Positions 26,296 through 34,527 of a stretch of DNA of 64,000 bases are shown in pieces. The stretch is from a virus. The notes beneath the pieces were generated by a model. The model had not been told where the DNA came from. It saw only the letters and a list, made by a program, of their open reading frames with translations, and ran no database searches. The stretch lies in IMG/VR virus record IMGVR_UViG_3300025574_000001, positions 1 through 64,000 of that record. One strand, written 5' to 3'. The position numbers were made by a program, and so were the translations under genes. Each line of letters starts with the position of its first letter. The stretch's first letter is position 1.

Positions 26296-27153
26296 ATGAT
26301 GGCAGAATTTGATTGGTCCACACTGATGGAGCAAGCGGGTACATCGCTTGTGCCGATTCCAGATGGTGAGTATGAATTGCAGTGCAGTTCAGCGAAGCCA
26401 GGAACATCAAGTAACGGTAAGCAGACATTCAATTGTCGATTCACCGTTGTGCAAGGACCGCACACATCACGACCCGTGTACAACACCTTCACGATTTCGC
26501 CGGAAAGTCCGCCAGCAATTGCGTTCTTCTTTCGACACATGAAGGCGTTTGGTTTGGACCTCGAATACTTTAAGAGGAACCCAACACCGGACCAAGTTGC
26601 GGATGCGTTGATTGGGAAGTTGGTTCACGCAAAGATCGGTCACAAGACGTACCAAGGTGAAGTGCGAAACGAGTGCAATGGTTTTTCAGCATCACTGCTT
26701 GCACCCGGGAGTGTTCCTGTGACACCAACACCAGCACCAGTTGGTGGTGGTCCAGTGACAGCACCACCGCCTCCTATCGCATCAGTTCCAACACCGGCAG
26801 TCCCGCCAGTCGCAGCCGCACCTGCACCTATTGTTGCGCCTGCACCAGTTGCGGAGACGGTTGCACCGCCTCCTGCTGCTGTACGCACGTTCAATCCACC
26901 CGATGGTCAAGAGTGGAATGGGACAGCGTGGATATGGCCAGTGGAACGTGTCGCGGGTTGGAACTGGGATGTTGCTTCGCAGACTTGGGTAAACCCAGTT
27001 CCTGCGGCTGTGACGCCTCCACCACCGCCCGCACCACCTGCACCACCTGCACCACCCGCTGCACCCGCTGCACCAGCCGCACCGCTTGCACCTCCTGTTG
27101 CTGCCGCTCCCACGGCTGCGACAGTTCCTGGTGCACCTTCAGTTCCGTTTTAA
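26296..27153 (+). CDS. SSB-like DNA-binding protein with long Pro/Ala tail
   Basis: 285 residues. Residues 1-135 (FDWSTLMEQAGTSLVPIPDGEYELQC... KLVHAKIGHKTYQGEVRNE) match the DUF669-type phage proteins regarded as single-strand DNA-binding. Residues about 137-200 and 235-285 are low-complexity Pro/Ala with a WNGTAWIWPVERVAGWNWD insert between. The chain ends VPF, recalling the DIPF tip of SSB that recruits partners, though without acidic residues. It follows the Sak4-like ATPase, the usual pairing. Confidence 0.75.
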   Translation: MMAEFDWSTLMEQAGTSLVPIPDGEYELQCSSAKPGTSSNGKQTFNCRFTVVQGPHTSRPVYNTFTISPESPPAIAFFFRHMKAFGLDLEYFKRNPTPDQVADALIGKLVHAKIGHKTYQGEVRNECNGFSASLLAPGSVPVTPTPAPVGGGPVTAPPPPIASVPTPAVPPVAAAPAPIVAPAPVAETVAPPPAAVRTFNPPDGQEWNGTAWIWPVERVAGWNWDVASQTWVNPVPAAVTPPPPPAPPAPPAPPAAPAAPAAPLAPPVAAAPTAATVPGAPSVPF

Positions 27154-27165
27154 GGAAGGATGACG

Positions 27166-28473
27166 ATGGGTAAGAGAATCGGATACGCGAAGTTAGGGCG
27201 TTCAATGCCACTTGTTGCTAGTGAAGGCGACTTCAGTGATGATGAACCTGCACGTGTGTTACGTGATCTTGCCCATCGTCACCCGGAGGATGAATTCGTT
27301 ATTCTTGGATTCAATTCATGTGATGACAATGCAACAGCACGTATGCCCGACAACGTTGTGAACCCGTGGCATGATGGGTGGCGTGATTCATTGAAAGAAT
27401 TAAGAACGGGTTGGAAGGCGCCACTAGGACCAGAGAATCAGATGAAGATACAAGATTGGGGTGACGCAAACATTCTCCCATGGTTTCGTTCGTGTGATGC
27501 TGTGATCATCTGGCTTGGACAACATGGGAACACGAATAGTTTTATCCCGCCAGCAAATGGGTTGTGGTCTGATGGTGCAGTTAAACTTCACGACGAATAC
27601 CTTTCGTATGGAAGTTACTGTGTACGTGGTGTGAATGCATTTCGTCAAGCCGACCCACTCACACGTGAAGAAATTTATCTAGTCGCTGACGGACGTAATC
27701 ATTTGAAAGCACGTGACACAAAGTGGCCACTTAAGCATCCGATTCAGGGACAATACATTTGGTCACGTAAGACGAAGTTTGAACGTTATGGCGATACACG
27801 ATCACCCGAAGAGTGTGGGTTCCCAGAAGCAGAGTGGGACAACGATCACATATGGATGGCCGATGTGAAGTATGAATACACACGTCTTGAAATCTCAGGC
27901 ATCCTTCCCTGGGAAGTTGACATTCGTTACTCTGAGGAATTTGATTCACGACGTCACTTTGGTCTTTTCATCAATGAGGCAAGAGCGTATGTTGGCGTGT
28001 CACGTCTTAAGGCGATGCAAGAGTACGTGTTACAACTAAACCCGGTGTTCATTCATGGAAAATGGGGTAAGGAATCATTAGCCGTTCTTGGCTTTGATAT
28101 TCAGCAAGCGCCCGCAACGATTTACTATGACATCTTACGTTCTGTGAAGTGTACGTTCTCAACACCTTCATCAGGTACGGGTTGGGCAACGACGAAACCG
28201 TGGCAAGGTTTCGGTTGCGGGACCGTGACGTTCTTTCATCCGAAATACGACACACAAGACAACATCCTTGGTGATGCACCCAAGGAACTTCGCGATTGGC
28301 TTCGTGTCACATCACCTGAACAATTGAAAAAGCGCGTGGAACATCTTGACACTCACTATGACGATTGGCTTTGGATTATCCGCGAACAGAAAAAGCATTA
28401 TGATACGGCAGTTGCAGAGATGAGACACATCAAAAAAATTGAGGAGAGAATATATGGTAATGACAATGGATGA
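27166..28473 (+). CDS. GT-B-type glycosyltransferase
   Basis: 435 residues; ATG 27166 is preferred over 27160 because AAGGAAGG (27152-27159) leaves proper spacing. The first half is Rossmann-like (IGYAKLGRSMPL, DAVIIWLGQHGN). The second half has LQLNPVFIHGKWGKESLAVLG and then ILRSVKCTFSTPSSGTGWATTKPWQGFGCGTVTFFHPKYD, the donor-site layout of GT-B enzymes. LRDWLRVTSPEQLKKRVEHL is the usual C-terminal helix. The acceptor is unknown. It opens an overlapping block with another glycosyltransferase and a sugar-nucleotide epimerase inside the DNA metabolism region, which favours phage DNA as acceptor (inference). Confidence 0.72.
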   Translation: MGKRIGYAKLGRSMPLVASEGDFSDDEPARVLRDLAHRHPEDEFVILGFNSCDDNATARMPDNVVNPWHDGWRDSLKELRTGWKAPLGPENQMKIQDWGDANILPWFRSCDAVIIWLGQHGNTNSFIPPANGLWSDGAVKLHDEYLSYGSYCVRGVNAFRQADPLTREEIYLVADGRNHLKARDTKWPLKHPIQGQYIWSRKTKFERYGDTRSPEECGFPEAEWDNDHIWMADVKYEYTRLEISGILPWEVDIRYSEEFDSRRHFGLFINEARAYVGVSRLKAMQEYVLQLNPVFIHGKWGKESLAVLGFDIQQAPATIYYDILRSVKCTFSTPSSGTGWATTKPWQGFGCGTVTFFHPKYDTQDNILGDAPKELRDWLRVTSPEQLKKRVEHLDTHYDDWLWIIREQKKHYDTAVAEMRHIKKIEERIYGNDNG

Positions 28474-29545
28474 AACGACGACACACATCAAAGAACCACC
28501 GAAAAAATTGGACATAGCAATTGTGTCCACATCAATCAATGAAGCACCAGTGGCGTATGCGAAGTGGGCAAAGTTAGGACGCTTAATTATTGCGGGTGAC
28601 AAGAACACACCACCTACACTTGAACACTACATCAAATCCCTGGGTGAACAACACCAGTACATACCGCCGGCGCAACAAGATCGATGGGAATCGAGTGAAG
28701 TGATTGGGTGGCATAACATCCAACGTCGCAACATTGCAATCCTCGAGGCGATTAAGTCAGATGTTGATTACATCATCACAGTGGATGACGACAACATCCC
28801 ACTTCAAAACATTGATCTTATACTCTCTGCATTTGAAAATTCTCACGCACTACACGTTAGTTCAGCACTAGGTTGGTACGACCCGTGTCGTGAACTTATC
28901 CCCGCTGTGTGGCATCGTGGATTCCCATATTCTTTTCGCAATCAGCAAGGTAAGCAAGGAGTTGAGTCGCTTGAACGATATGACGTGATAAAAGTGCCAA
29001 TAGGTGTTGTGGCGGCAACGTGGTTGGGTGAACCTGATGTTGGTGCAATTGACCGCATCACGAATCACGTACTTGTTCAAGGACATCACGCCACTCTGTT
29101 AGACCCGGGTGTTGTGCTACAACCAGGAACGTGGTGTCCGTTCAATTCGCAAGCAACAGCGTGGCGTGCAGAGTACGCTTCACTGATGATGTGCTGGCCT
29201 GGTGTTGGTCGATTCGATGACATCTTCGCAAGTTTTGCAGCGCGTCGAGTGTTGGATGAATTGGGTGTTGGTGTGAAGTATGTGCAACCACTTGTGCGTC
29301 AAGATCGCAATGAACACGATTCATTCGTTGACCTTGAGAATGAAATGTTTGGCTACAAACATCAAGATGAGTTGTGCGAACTTCTTCGTGCAGTTGACTT
29401 ACGTGGTATAGATGACGTGCAAGATATGCAACATCACGTCTATGATGCTCTTAGTGGCGCTAGATTTTTACCACATAGAACTATTGAATCATTTGAGTGT
29501 TGGATGAACGACGTTAAGACAGCGGAAAAGGAGCGTGCAGTATGA
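28454..29545 (+). CDS. GT-A glycosyltransferase of STELLO / reversibly glycosylated polypeptide type
   Basis: 363 residues; ATG 28454 has GAGGAG at 28441-28446. LDIAIVSTSINE opens the nucleotide-binding fold; NIQRRNIAILEAIKSDVDYIITVDDDN carries the metal-binding acidic triad at about 111-113; WYDPCRELIPAVWHRGFPYS and GRFDDIFASFAARRVLDELG follow. This matches STELLO/GT75-like proteins, some of which are UDP-arabinose mutases rather than transferases. So it may transfer or isomerise a sugar nucleotide. It overlaps both neighbours in frame. Confidence 0.75.
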   Translation: MVMTMDETTTHIKEPPKKLDIAIVSTSINEAPVAYAKWAKLGRLIIAGDKNTPPTLEHYIKSLGEQHQYIPPAQQDRWESSEVIGWHNIQRRNIAILEAIKSDVDYIITVDDDNIPLQNIDLILSAFENSHALHVSSALGWYDPCRELIPAVWHRGFPYSFRNQQGKQGVESLERYDVIKVPIGVVAATWLGEPDVGAIDRITNHVLVQGHHATLLDPGVVLQPGTWCPFNSQATAWRAEYASLMMCWPGVGRFDDIFASFAARRVLDELGVGVKYVQPLVRQDRNEHDSFVDLENEMFGYKHQDELCELLRAVDLRGIDDVQDMQHHVYDALSGARFLPHRTIESFECWMNDVKTAEKERAV

Positions 29546-30510
29546 AGATAGCGGTTACGGGTGCAGGTGGATTCATTGGTGGTCACCTTGTCAATCAGTT
29601 GTTGAATGATGGACACCAAGTTTCGGCGTATGACATTAAGCCGTTAAGAGAATGGCAACAAGTTCGTGGCGATGCGCGTAATCATCCTCTTGTTGATGTT
29701 GGTATGAACAATGCTGATTTTGATTTTGAAGATATGGATGAAGTGTATCAACTTGCAGCCGACATGGGCGGGTTGGGATTCATTCAAAACAACAAAGCAC
29801 GATGCATGCTATCGGTTCTTGCATCAACGAACACATTGTTAAAAGCCAATGAAGCGGGTGTAGGTCGATTCTTTTACCCATCATCAGCGTGTGCGTACCC
29901 AGCGGGTGTGCAGACTGAAATTGATTCACCGCCAATTAAAGAAAGCGACATATACCCGGCGATGCCAGAGGATGGGTACGGCTGGGAGAAGTTATTCAGT
30001 GAGCGAATGTGTAATCACTTCTATGAAGACTTCGGTCTTGAAACACGTGTGGCGCGATACCACAACACATACGGCCCATGGGGTGAATGGGAAGGTGGTC
30101 GTGACAAGGCTCCCGCGGCAATGTGTAGGAAAGTCGCAATCGCTAAGTTGTCAAAGAGTCATGAAGTTGAAGTATGGGGTGATGGAATGCAAACACGAAC
30201 GTTCACATACATTGATGATTGTCTAAAAGGCACAGTGATGTTGACGCGAAGTGACGTGCATGAACCCGTGAACCTTGGTTCCGCGGAACTCATATCCATC
30301 AATGATCTGGCGAATCTCACTGCACTTATTGCCGGCGTGAACATCCACATACGTCATATCCCCGGCGCGTTGGGCGTGCGAGGTCGATGCAGTGACAACA
30401 CACTCATCAATAAGTTATTTGACTGGGAACCTAGCATTTCATTAAGTGAAGGAATGGAACGCACTTATGAATGGGTTTATAATCAGGTGAAGGCAAAATA
30501 TTTCTCATGA
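29542..30510 (+). CDS. GDP-mannose 3,5-epimerase-like enzyme
   Basis: 322 residues, short-chain dehydrogenase/epimerase fold. NAD site TGAGGFIGGHL (6-16); LAADMGGLGFIQ; SSACAYP with Cys117; DGYGWEK with Tyr146 and Lys150; NTYGPWGEWEGGRDKAPAAM with Lys189; VWGDGMQTRTFTYIDDC; HIPGALGVRGRCSDN. These blocks match plant GDP-mannose 3,5-epimerase closely and keep its catalytic Cys, Tyr, Lys and Lys. That enzyme turns GDP-D-mannose into GDP-L-galactose and GDP-L-gulose. In the operon it would supply a sugar donor to the two glycosyltransferases. Exact substrate is inferred. Confidence 0.85.
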   Translation: MKIAVTGAGGFIGGHLVNQLLNDGHQVSAYDIKPLREWQQVRGDARNHPLVDVGMNNADFDFEDMDEVYQLAADMGGLGFIQNNKARCMLSVLASTNTLLKANEAGVGRFFYPSSACAYPAGVQTEIDSPPIKESDIYPAMPEDGYGWEKLFSERMCNHFYEDFGLETRVARYHNTYGPWGEWEGGRDKAPAAMCRKVAIAKLSKSHEVEVWGDGMQTRTFTYIDDCLKGTVMLTRSDVHEPVNLGSAELISINDLANLTALIAGVNIHIRHIPGALGVRGRCSDNTLINKLFDWEPSISLSEGMERTYEWVYNQVKAKYFS

Positions 30511-30875
30511 TAACTGGCAATTGTGTTAAGTGTGGCACATGGCGACAGTCACTTCATCGTGATCATATCATTGCAAAGTGCAATGGTGGAAGTGATGATC
30601 CCAGTAACATCCAGTTGTTGTGCGCGAATTGTCATGAAGACAAAACACGTGAAGATTTAACAGGTCGAACAATAAGTGAAGAAACACGTGCCAAAATAAA
30701 AGGTCATCCTCATCGTGGTCCTAAACATCATTCACCAGAAACACGTGCAAAAATAGGTGAAGCGCGAAAAGGACAAGTGTTCACGCCAGAGACACGGGCG
30801 AAGATGAGTACATCAGCAAAAGAATCATCTAAACGCGGATGGGAAACACGACGAAGAAATGAGAGAAAAACATGA
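30507..30875 (+). CDS. HNH homing endonuclease with NUMOD3 repeats
   Basis: 122 residues, ATGA overlap with the epimerase. CVKCGTWRQ, then HRDHIIAKCNGGSDDPSNIQLLCANCH (HNH core with two Cys pairs), then three NUMOD3-like units (SEETRAKI, SPETRAKIGEARKG, TPETRAKMS). It is of the same subgroup as the protein at 17372. It sits between the epimerase and the NTP pyrophosphatase. Confidence 0.88.
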   Translation: MITGNCVKCGTWRQSLHRDHIIAKCNGGSDDPSNIQLLCANCHEDKTREDLTGRTISEETRAKIKGHPHRGPKHHSPETRAKIGEARKGQVFTPETRAKMSTSAKESSKRGWETRRRNERKT

Positions 30876-31348
30876 CATTCACACCACCCGAATCAGATGA
30901 CTACACATTCAGTGAGTGGCTTGACTCCACAACTGAATTGCAAGTGGGCGCATACGGAATCAACCCGGGGAAATTGCAGGGTGAAGCGTTGAAAGGATGG
31001 TGTGCAATCAACGTTCTTGCAGCCACTGATGAACTTCACGAATTCTTACAGGAAGTGCCGTGGAAGCCGTGGGCATCAGGTATGCAAATCAATCGTGATG
31101 CAGCCATCAGTGAAATCGTTGACACCATGCACTTCATCTCAAACTTGTTGGCGACATTCGACGTCACAGGTGAAGAACTTACACGTGTGTATAAGGCAAA
31201 GCAAATTCGCAACGCACAACGTCAAGCCGAAGGCTACACGGGATTGGACAAGTGTTCAGGTTGTCACCGCGACAAACAAGAAGTCGGCGGATGCATACAT
31301 GAACAAGGTCCAATGACGTGCAATGGTTGTGGGACGGTGTGGCTGTGA
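30872..31348 (+). CDS. all-alpha NTP pyrophosphatase (dUTPase/dCTPase-like) with zinc ribbon
   Basis: 158 residues. ATDELHEFLQEVPWKPW gives E54-x-x-E57, and EIVDTMHFISN gives E81-x-x-D84, the magnesium-binding ExxE...ExxD signature of MazG/dimeric dUTPases; VYKAKQIRNAQRQ.EGYTG is the following helix. A C-terminal Cys cluster (CSGC, GGC, CNGC) forms a zinc ribbon. T4 dCTPase-dUTPase gp56 is in this superfamily. Here the enzyme may remove dUTP, or dCTP if cytosine is replaced. Substrate is not decidable from sequence. Confidence 0.75.
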   Translation: MTFTPPESDDYTFSEWLDSTTELQVGAYGINPGKLQGEALKGWCAINVLAATDELHEFLQEVPWKPWASGMQINRDAAISEIVDTMHFISNLLATFDVTGEELTRVYKAKQIRNAQRQAEGYTGLDKCSGCHRDKQEVGGCIHEQGPMTCNGCGTVWL

Positions 31349-31725
31349 GTACGCGAACACATCAAAAAGTTTTTCTAACAAATAATGGTGATGGGCCGTG
31401 GCCTTGTCACTTTTGCAAAGAACTTGTGTATGGACCTATTCCAAATGGAAAAACAAAATATGTTGCTATTGTTCATCACATTGATGAAGATCGTTCTAAC
31501 AATGACAAATTGAATCTTGTAGTGGCTCATCACAGTTGCCATTCTTCATATCACGCAACTCATCCACCAAATGATGTTACACAAAGTGACCAAGCCAAAC
31601 GAGGTTGGAAGACACGAAAACTTCAAGGAAATAATCTTGCTAATGCATACTGCACAACACGTGGTATGAAACGCAGCAACGCAACAAGTAAGGGTTGGAT
31701 AACGCGAAAGAGGAATGCATTATGA
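31345..31725 (+). CDS. HNH homing endonuclease
   Basis: 126 residues from GTG 31345 (GTGA overlap). VFLTNNGDGPWPCHFCKELV, then IVHHIDEDRSNNDKLNLVVAHHSCHSSYHATH is the same architecture as the proteins at 435 and 21457, but more diverged. The NUMOD-like tail is degenerate (AKRGWKTRKL, SKGWITRKR). It sits directly before the cytosine methyltransferase. Confidence 0.83.
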   Translation: MSTRTHQKVFLTNNGDGPWPCHFCKELVYGPIPNGKTKYVAIVHHIDEDRSNNDKLNLVVAHHSCHSSYHATHPPNDVTQSDQAKRGWKTRKLQGNNLANAYCTTRGMKRSNATSKGWITRKRNAL

Positions 31726-32936
31726 CAAAGTCAACTCACACAGCCATTGATGTACAAGGTTTCGCTGGCGGGTTCACACTGGGAATGGTGCAGGCAGGTT
31801 TCACACTTGTTTCAAAATGCGAAATGAAGGGTGCATTCGGTGCAGCCAACTGTGAAGCGAATCGTCATCTTCTTGGCAACAAGTGGGATCTTCAAGTTGG
31901 GCCACAGGAGAGTTGGGAAAACCGAGGTGCTGAAGTTCAGTTTGGCAATCCTCCGTGTAGTGCGTTCAGTCCTCTTAGCGCGAAATCGTTTCGTGGTATG
32001 AACAGTCCTATCGCCCACTGTATGTGGGCAGAAAGTCAGTACGCCGCACGTGCAATGCCATATGTGATGATCTTTGAGTCTGTGCAACAGGCTTACAATC
32101 AAGGTCTCCCGATGATGCGCGATATTCGCACGTGGCTTGAACACGAATCAAAAACGAAGTGGGAACTGTATCACGTCCTTCATAACAATGCCGGCCTAGG
32201 TGGTGCGTCAATTCGTAAGCGATATTTCTATGTGGTGTCGCGTATCCCATTTGGTGTTGATGAACCACACATCACACGTGTGCCAGTTCTTAAGGATGTG
32301 TTAGGTGATCTAATGGGACTGGGTCAGACGTGGGAAGCCCAAGCCTATCGACGTCAACCATCGTGGTGGGCAAAGCCAATGCGTTCAAAGTTGAATGTTG
32401 TGGATGGTCACATCGGTCGCAACAACGCAGTGGATGTGTTGCGTGTATTGCAACTTCTTGACGCTGTGCCGTGGGGTGAAGGTGAAGTTGTTGGGCAAGT
32501 CGCGAAAAGGTACTATGAACAGTACGGCGAACTTCCTGATCTCTGGACCAACACGCAGAAGTGGGTGGACAAGGATTGGCAGATGGGATTTCACCAACCC
32601 ATCAAAATGAAATGGGACAAGATGGCGCGAGTGATCACAGGCGCAGTGTTGCATAAGAACATTCACCCACGGGAGAATCGGTTTCTTACACATCGCGAGG
32701 CTGCACGAATTCAAGGGTTTCCTGATGACTGGAACATTCGCCCGTTGCGTGGCGTGAGTGGATTAAGCGCAACGTGGGGCAAGGGTATCCCAGTGCAAGC
32801 GGGCAAGTGGATTGGAACAGCGATTAAGAATGCACTTGACGACAACCCGCAGGAATATCAAGGTGAATTGATTGGAGAGAGGGAACACGTCATCGACTGG
32901 ACTAACACATATCGAAAATTCACGACTGAACGGTAG
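31722..32936 (+). CDS. DNA C5-cytosine methyltransferase-like protein
   Basis: 404 residues from ATG 31722 (ATGA overlap). Motif I DVQGFAGGFTLGMVQAGF, motif IV FGNPPCSAFSPLSAK with catalytic Cys79, motif VIII SIRKRYFYV, motif IX THREAARIQGFPDDW, motif X GKGIPVQAGKWIG. Motif VI reads FESVQQ (Glu119-Ser-Val) where canonical enzymes have ENV; the Glu is kept. It would methylate cytosine C5 at an unknown target, or do a related C5 chemistry. It is the last gene of the modification block, followed by a promoter region. Confidence 0.82.
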   Translation: MTKSTHTAIDVQGFAGGFTLGMVQAGFTLVSKCEMKGAFGAANCEANRHLLGNKWDLQVGPQESWENRGAEVQFGNPPCSAFSPLSAKSFRGMNSPIAHCMWAESQYAARAMPYVMIFESVQQAYNQGLPMMRDIRTWLEHESKTKWELYHVLHNNAGLGGASIRKRYFYVVSRIPFGVDEPHITRVPVLKDVLGDLMGLGQTWEAQAYRRQPSWWAKPMRSKLNVVDGHIGRNNAVDVLRVLQLLDAVPWGEGEVVGQVAKRYYEQYGELPDLWTNTQKWVDKDWQMGFHQPIKMKWDKMARVITGAVLHKNIHPRENRFLTHREAARIQGFPDDWNIRPLRGVSGLSATWGKGIPVQAGKWIGTAIKNALDDNPQEYQGELIGEREHVIDWTNTYRKFTTER

Positions 32937-32973
32937 GTCAAAAATCTCCCTGAAAAGACCATTTTTTAATGGT

Positions 32974-33011
32974 ATTTAGTGTCCACTATTTAGTGAAAAC
33001 TTGATAGTATT
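32974..33011 (+). promoter_or_regulatory. extended -10 promoter with tandem TATTTAGTG motif
   Basis: TATTTAGTG occurs at 32974-32982 and 32988-32996, a 14-base period. TGATAGTAT follows at 33003-33011 as an extended -10 (TG-N-TAGTAT). The region lies in the only gap (107 bases) between the methyltransferase and the DUF2786 gene. A repressor or activator site is the likely meaning of the repeats. Confidence 0.5.
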
Positions 33012-33043
33012 GGATTGACCACCAAAACGGAGGTCAGGACGAA

Positions 33044-33874
33044 ATGACGAAAGGAACAAAGATGGCAGATTTCCAAGATGACACGACTGAAAAGTATGCA
33101 ACCCGAATCGCTAAGTTGTTGGCGAAGGCGGAGAGTACATCCAGTCAAGAAGAGGCTGACAGTTTCTTCACCAAGGCGCAGGCCTTGATGACCGAACACA
33201 ACATCACCGTGCAGATGATTGCACAAGCCGGTGGTGCCAATGTTTCAGACACTCTTGCAGATGGTGAAATGATTTTCACCGGGATTTTCATGAAGCAGAC
33301 AATGCACCTTGCATTCCGCGTTGGCGAATACAACAACGTGGAGTGCGTGTACAGTCAGCGTGACGATTACGTTGATGGCAAGCGCAAGAAGTACATTCGT
33401 GTTGGGATGTTTGGATTCAAGAGTGATATCGCCAATGTCGAACTGCTTGTCACGTCACTTCAACTGCAATGCGCGCAAGCAATGCAGCGTTGGGCGAAGG
33501 ACGAGGAAGCGTTGCAGTTTGGAACTGCCATGGAGAAGTTCAAGGAAAAGCGAGAATTCATTCTTGGATTCCAGTCCACCATTGCCCGTCGTCTTCGTGA
33601 AGGTCGTGATGCTGGTCGTCGCGCCGCTGCCGAAGCCGCGACTGCACGAGGCGTTCAAGATGCCACGTCATCCGTTGCACTCGTTGTTCAGTCAAAGGAA
33701 CAATTGGTCCGTGACGGGTTCAAGAAAAGGTACCCACGCCTGGGCAAGGGTCGCATTGGTGCGACGTCACCGGGTAGTGGTGCTGCACGTGCTGCGGGTA
33801 ACGCGGCTGGTGCGAAGGCAAACCTCGGTGGTGGCAAGGCAGTCACGGGTGGCGGAAAGGCGATAGGACGATGA
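33044..33874 (+). CDS. DUF2786 domain protein
   Basis: 276 residues (ATG 33044; an alternative ATG 33062 has AAAGGA upstream). YATRIAKLLAKAESTSSQEEADSFFTKAQALMTEHNI is the DUF2786 helical domain found in many actinobacterial and phage proteins. A middle domain follows (VGEYNNVECVYSQRDDY...). The last 50 residues are Gly/Ala/Lys-rich and disordered (GAARAAGNAAGAKANLGGGKAV). Function of the family is unknown. First gene after the 33 kb promoter. Confidence 0.8.
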   Translation: MTKGTKMADFQDDTTEKYATRIAKLLAKAESTSSQEEADSFFTKAQALMTEHNITVQMIAQAGGANVSDTLADGEMIFTGIFMKQTMHLAFRVGEYNNVECVYSQRDDYVDGKRKKYIRVGMFGFKSDIANVELLVTSLQLQCAQAMQRWAKDEEALQFGTAMEKFKEKREFILGFQSTIARRLREGRDAGRRAAAEAATARGVQDATSSVALVVQSKEQLVRDGFKKRYPRLGKGRIGATSPGSGAARAAGNAAGAKANLGGGKAVTGGGKAIGR

Positions 33875-34494
33875 CCGAACGTCGACCCGAACAACACTGT
33901 CCCAAGTGTGACGGAACGAACATCTTCTACAGTTTGATTACTGTGGGTGGGATGTTGTGCCGTGAATGCAACTACGGGTTTGTGGACAGTCGAAACCCAG
34001 TCACACGGGTGGAGGTGCCGACACAGGCACCTGCACCCGTCACGCCGAAGACGGTCAAGATTCCAGAGGGAACATACACGATCACCAATTTGAACAAGAT
34101 GACTGGTGATCTTGACGAGGTTGACAACGATTACGTGACACTCCGCGTAGAGAAGGCAACGTTCATCAAGGATGAGGATAAGTTGATGGTGTCGTATCTT
34201 ATGGGATCCGACAACGAAGTGTCATACAAAGGTTTCGCGTTTGTCAATGCAACCGGGATTGCGGTGTGGAGTCGATTCAAGAGTGATTCACGAATCGTTC
34301 AGGCTGCCAAGATCCTGTGGAACATTGCACAGCACGAGGCTGGATTGATTGACGCCCATGAACTGTTTCTCGAGGTTGCGGAGGCATACGCTTTGCGTAG
34401 CGGTCAGTGCATGCGTTGTGGTCGTAAGTTGACTGTACCCGCGTCACTGCATCGCGGCCTGGGTCCAGTGTGCGCCGGAATCGAAGGTGTGTAA
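33871..34494 (+). CDS. zinc-ribbon protein with C-terminal Cys/Leu motif (DUF6011-like)
   Basis: 207 residues, ATGA overlap. HCPKCDGTN ... MLCRECNYGF is an N-terminal zinc ribbon. A middle beta domain (PEGTYTITNLNKMTGDLDEVDNDYVTLRV) follows. The end CMRCGRKLTVPASLHRGLGPVCA is the short metal motif found in many actinophage proteins. Probably nucleic-acid related; not known. Confidence 0.7.
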   Translation: MTERRPEQHCPKCDGTNIFYSLITVGGMLCRECNYGFVDSRNPVTRVEVPTQAPAPVTPKTVKIPEGTYTITNLNKMTGDLDEVDNDYVTLRVEKATFIKDEDKLMVSYLMGSDNEVSYKGFAFVNATGIAVWSRFKSDSRIVQAAKILWNIAQHEAGLIDAHELFLEVAEAYALRSGQCMRCGRKLTVPASLHRGLGPVCAGIEGV

Positions 34495-34527
34495 TGCAAT
34501 ATCCAAACAAGACAAAGGAGATGTAAG

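Noticed and set aside
26673-27173. Plus-strand 166-codon Ser/Thr/Cys-rich frame
   Set aside because: Frame shadow of the Pro/Ala tail of the SSB-like gene.
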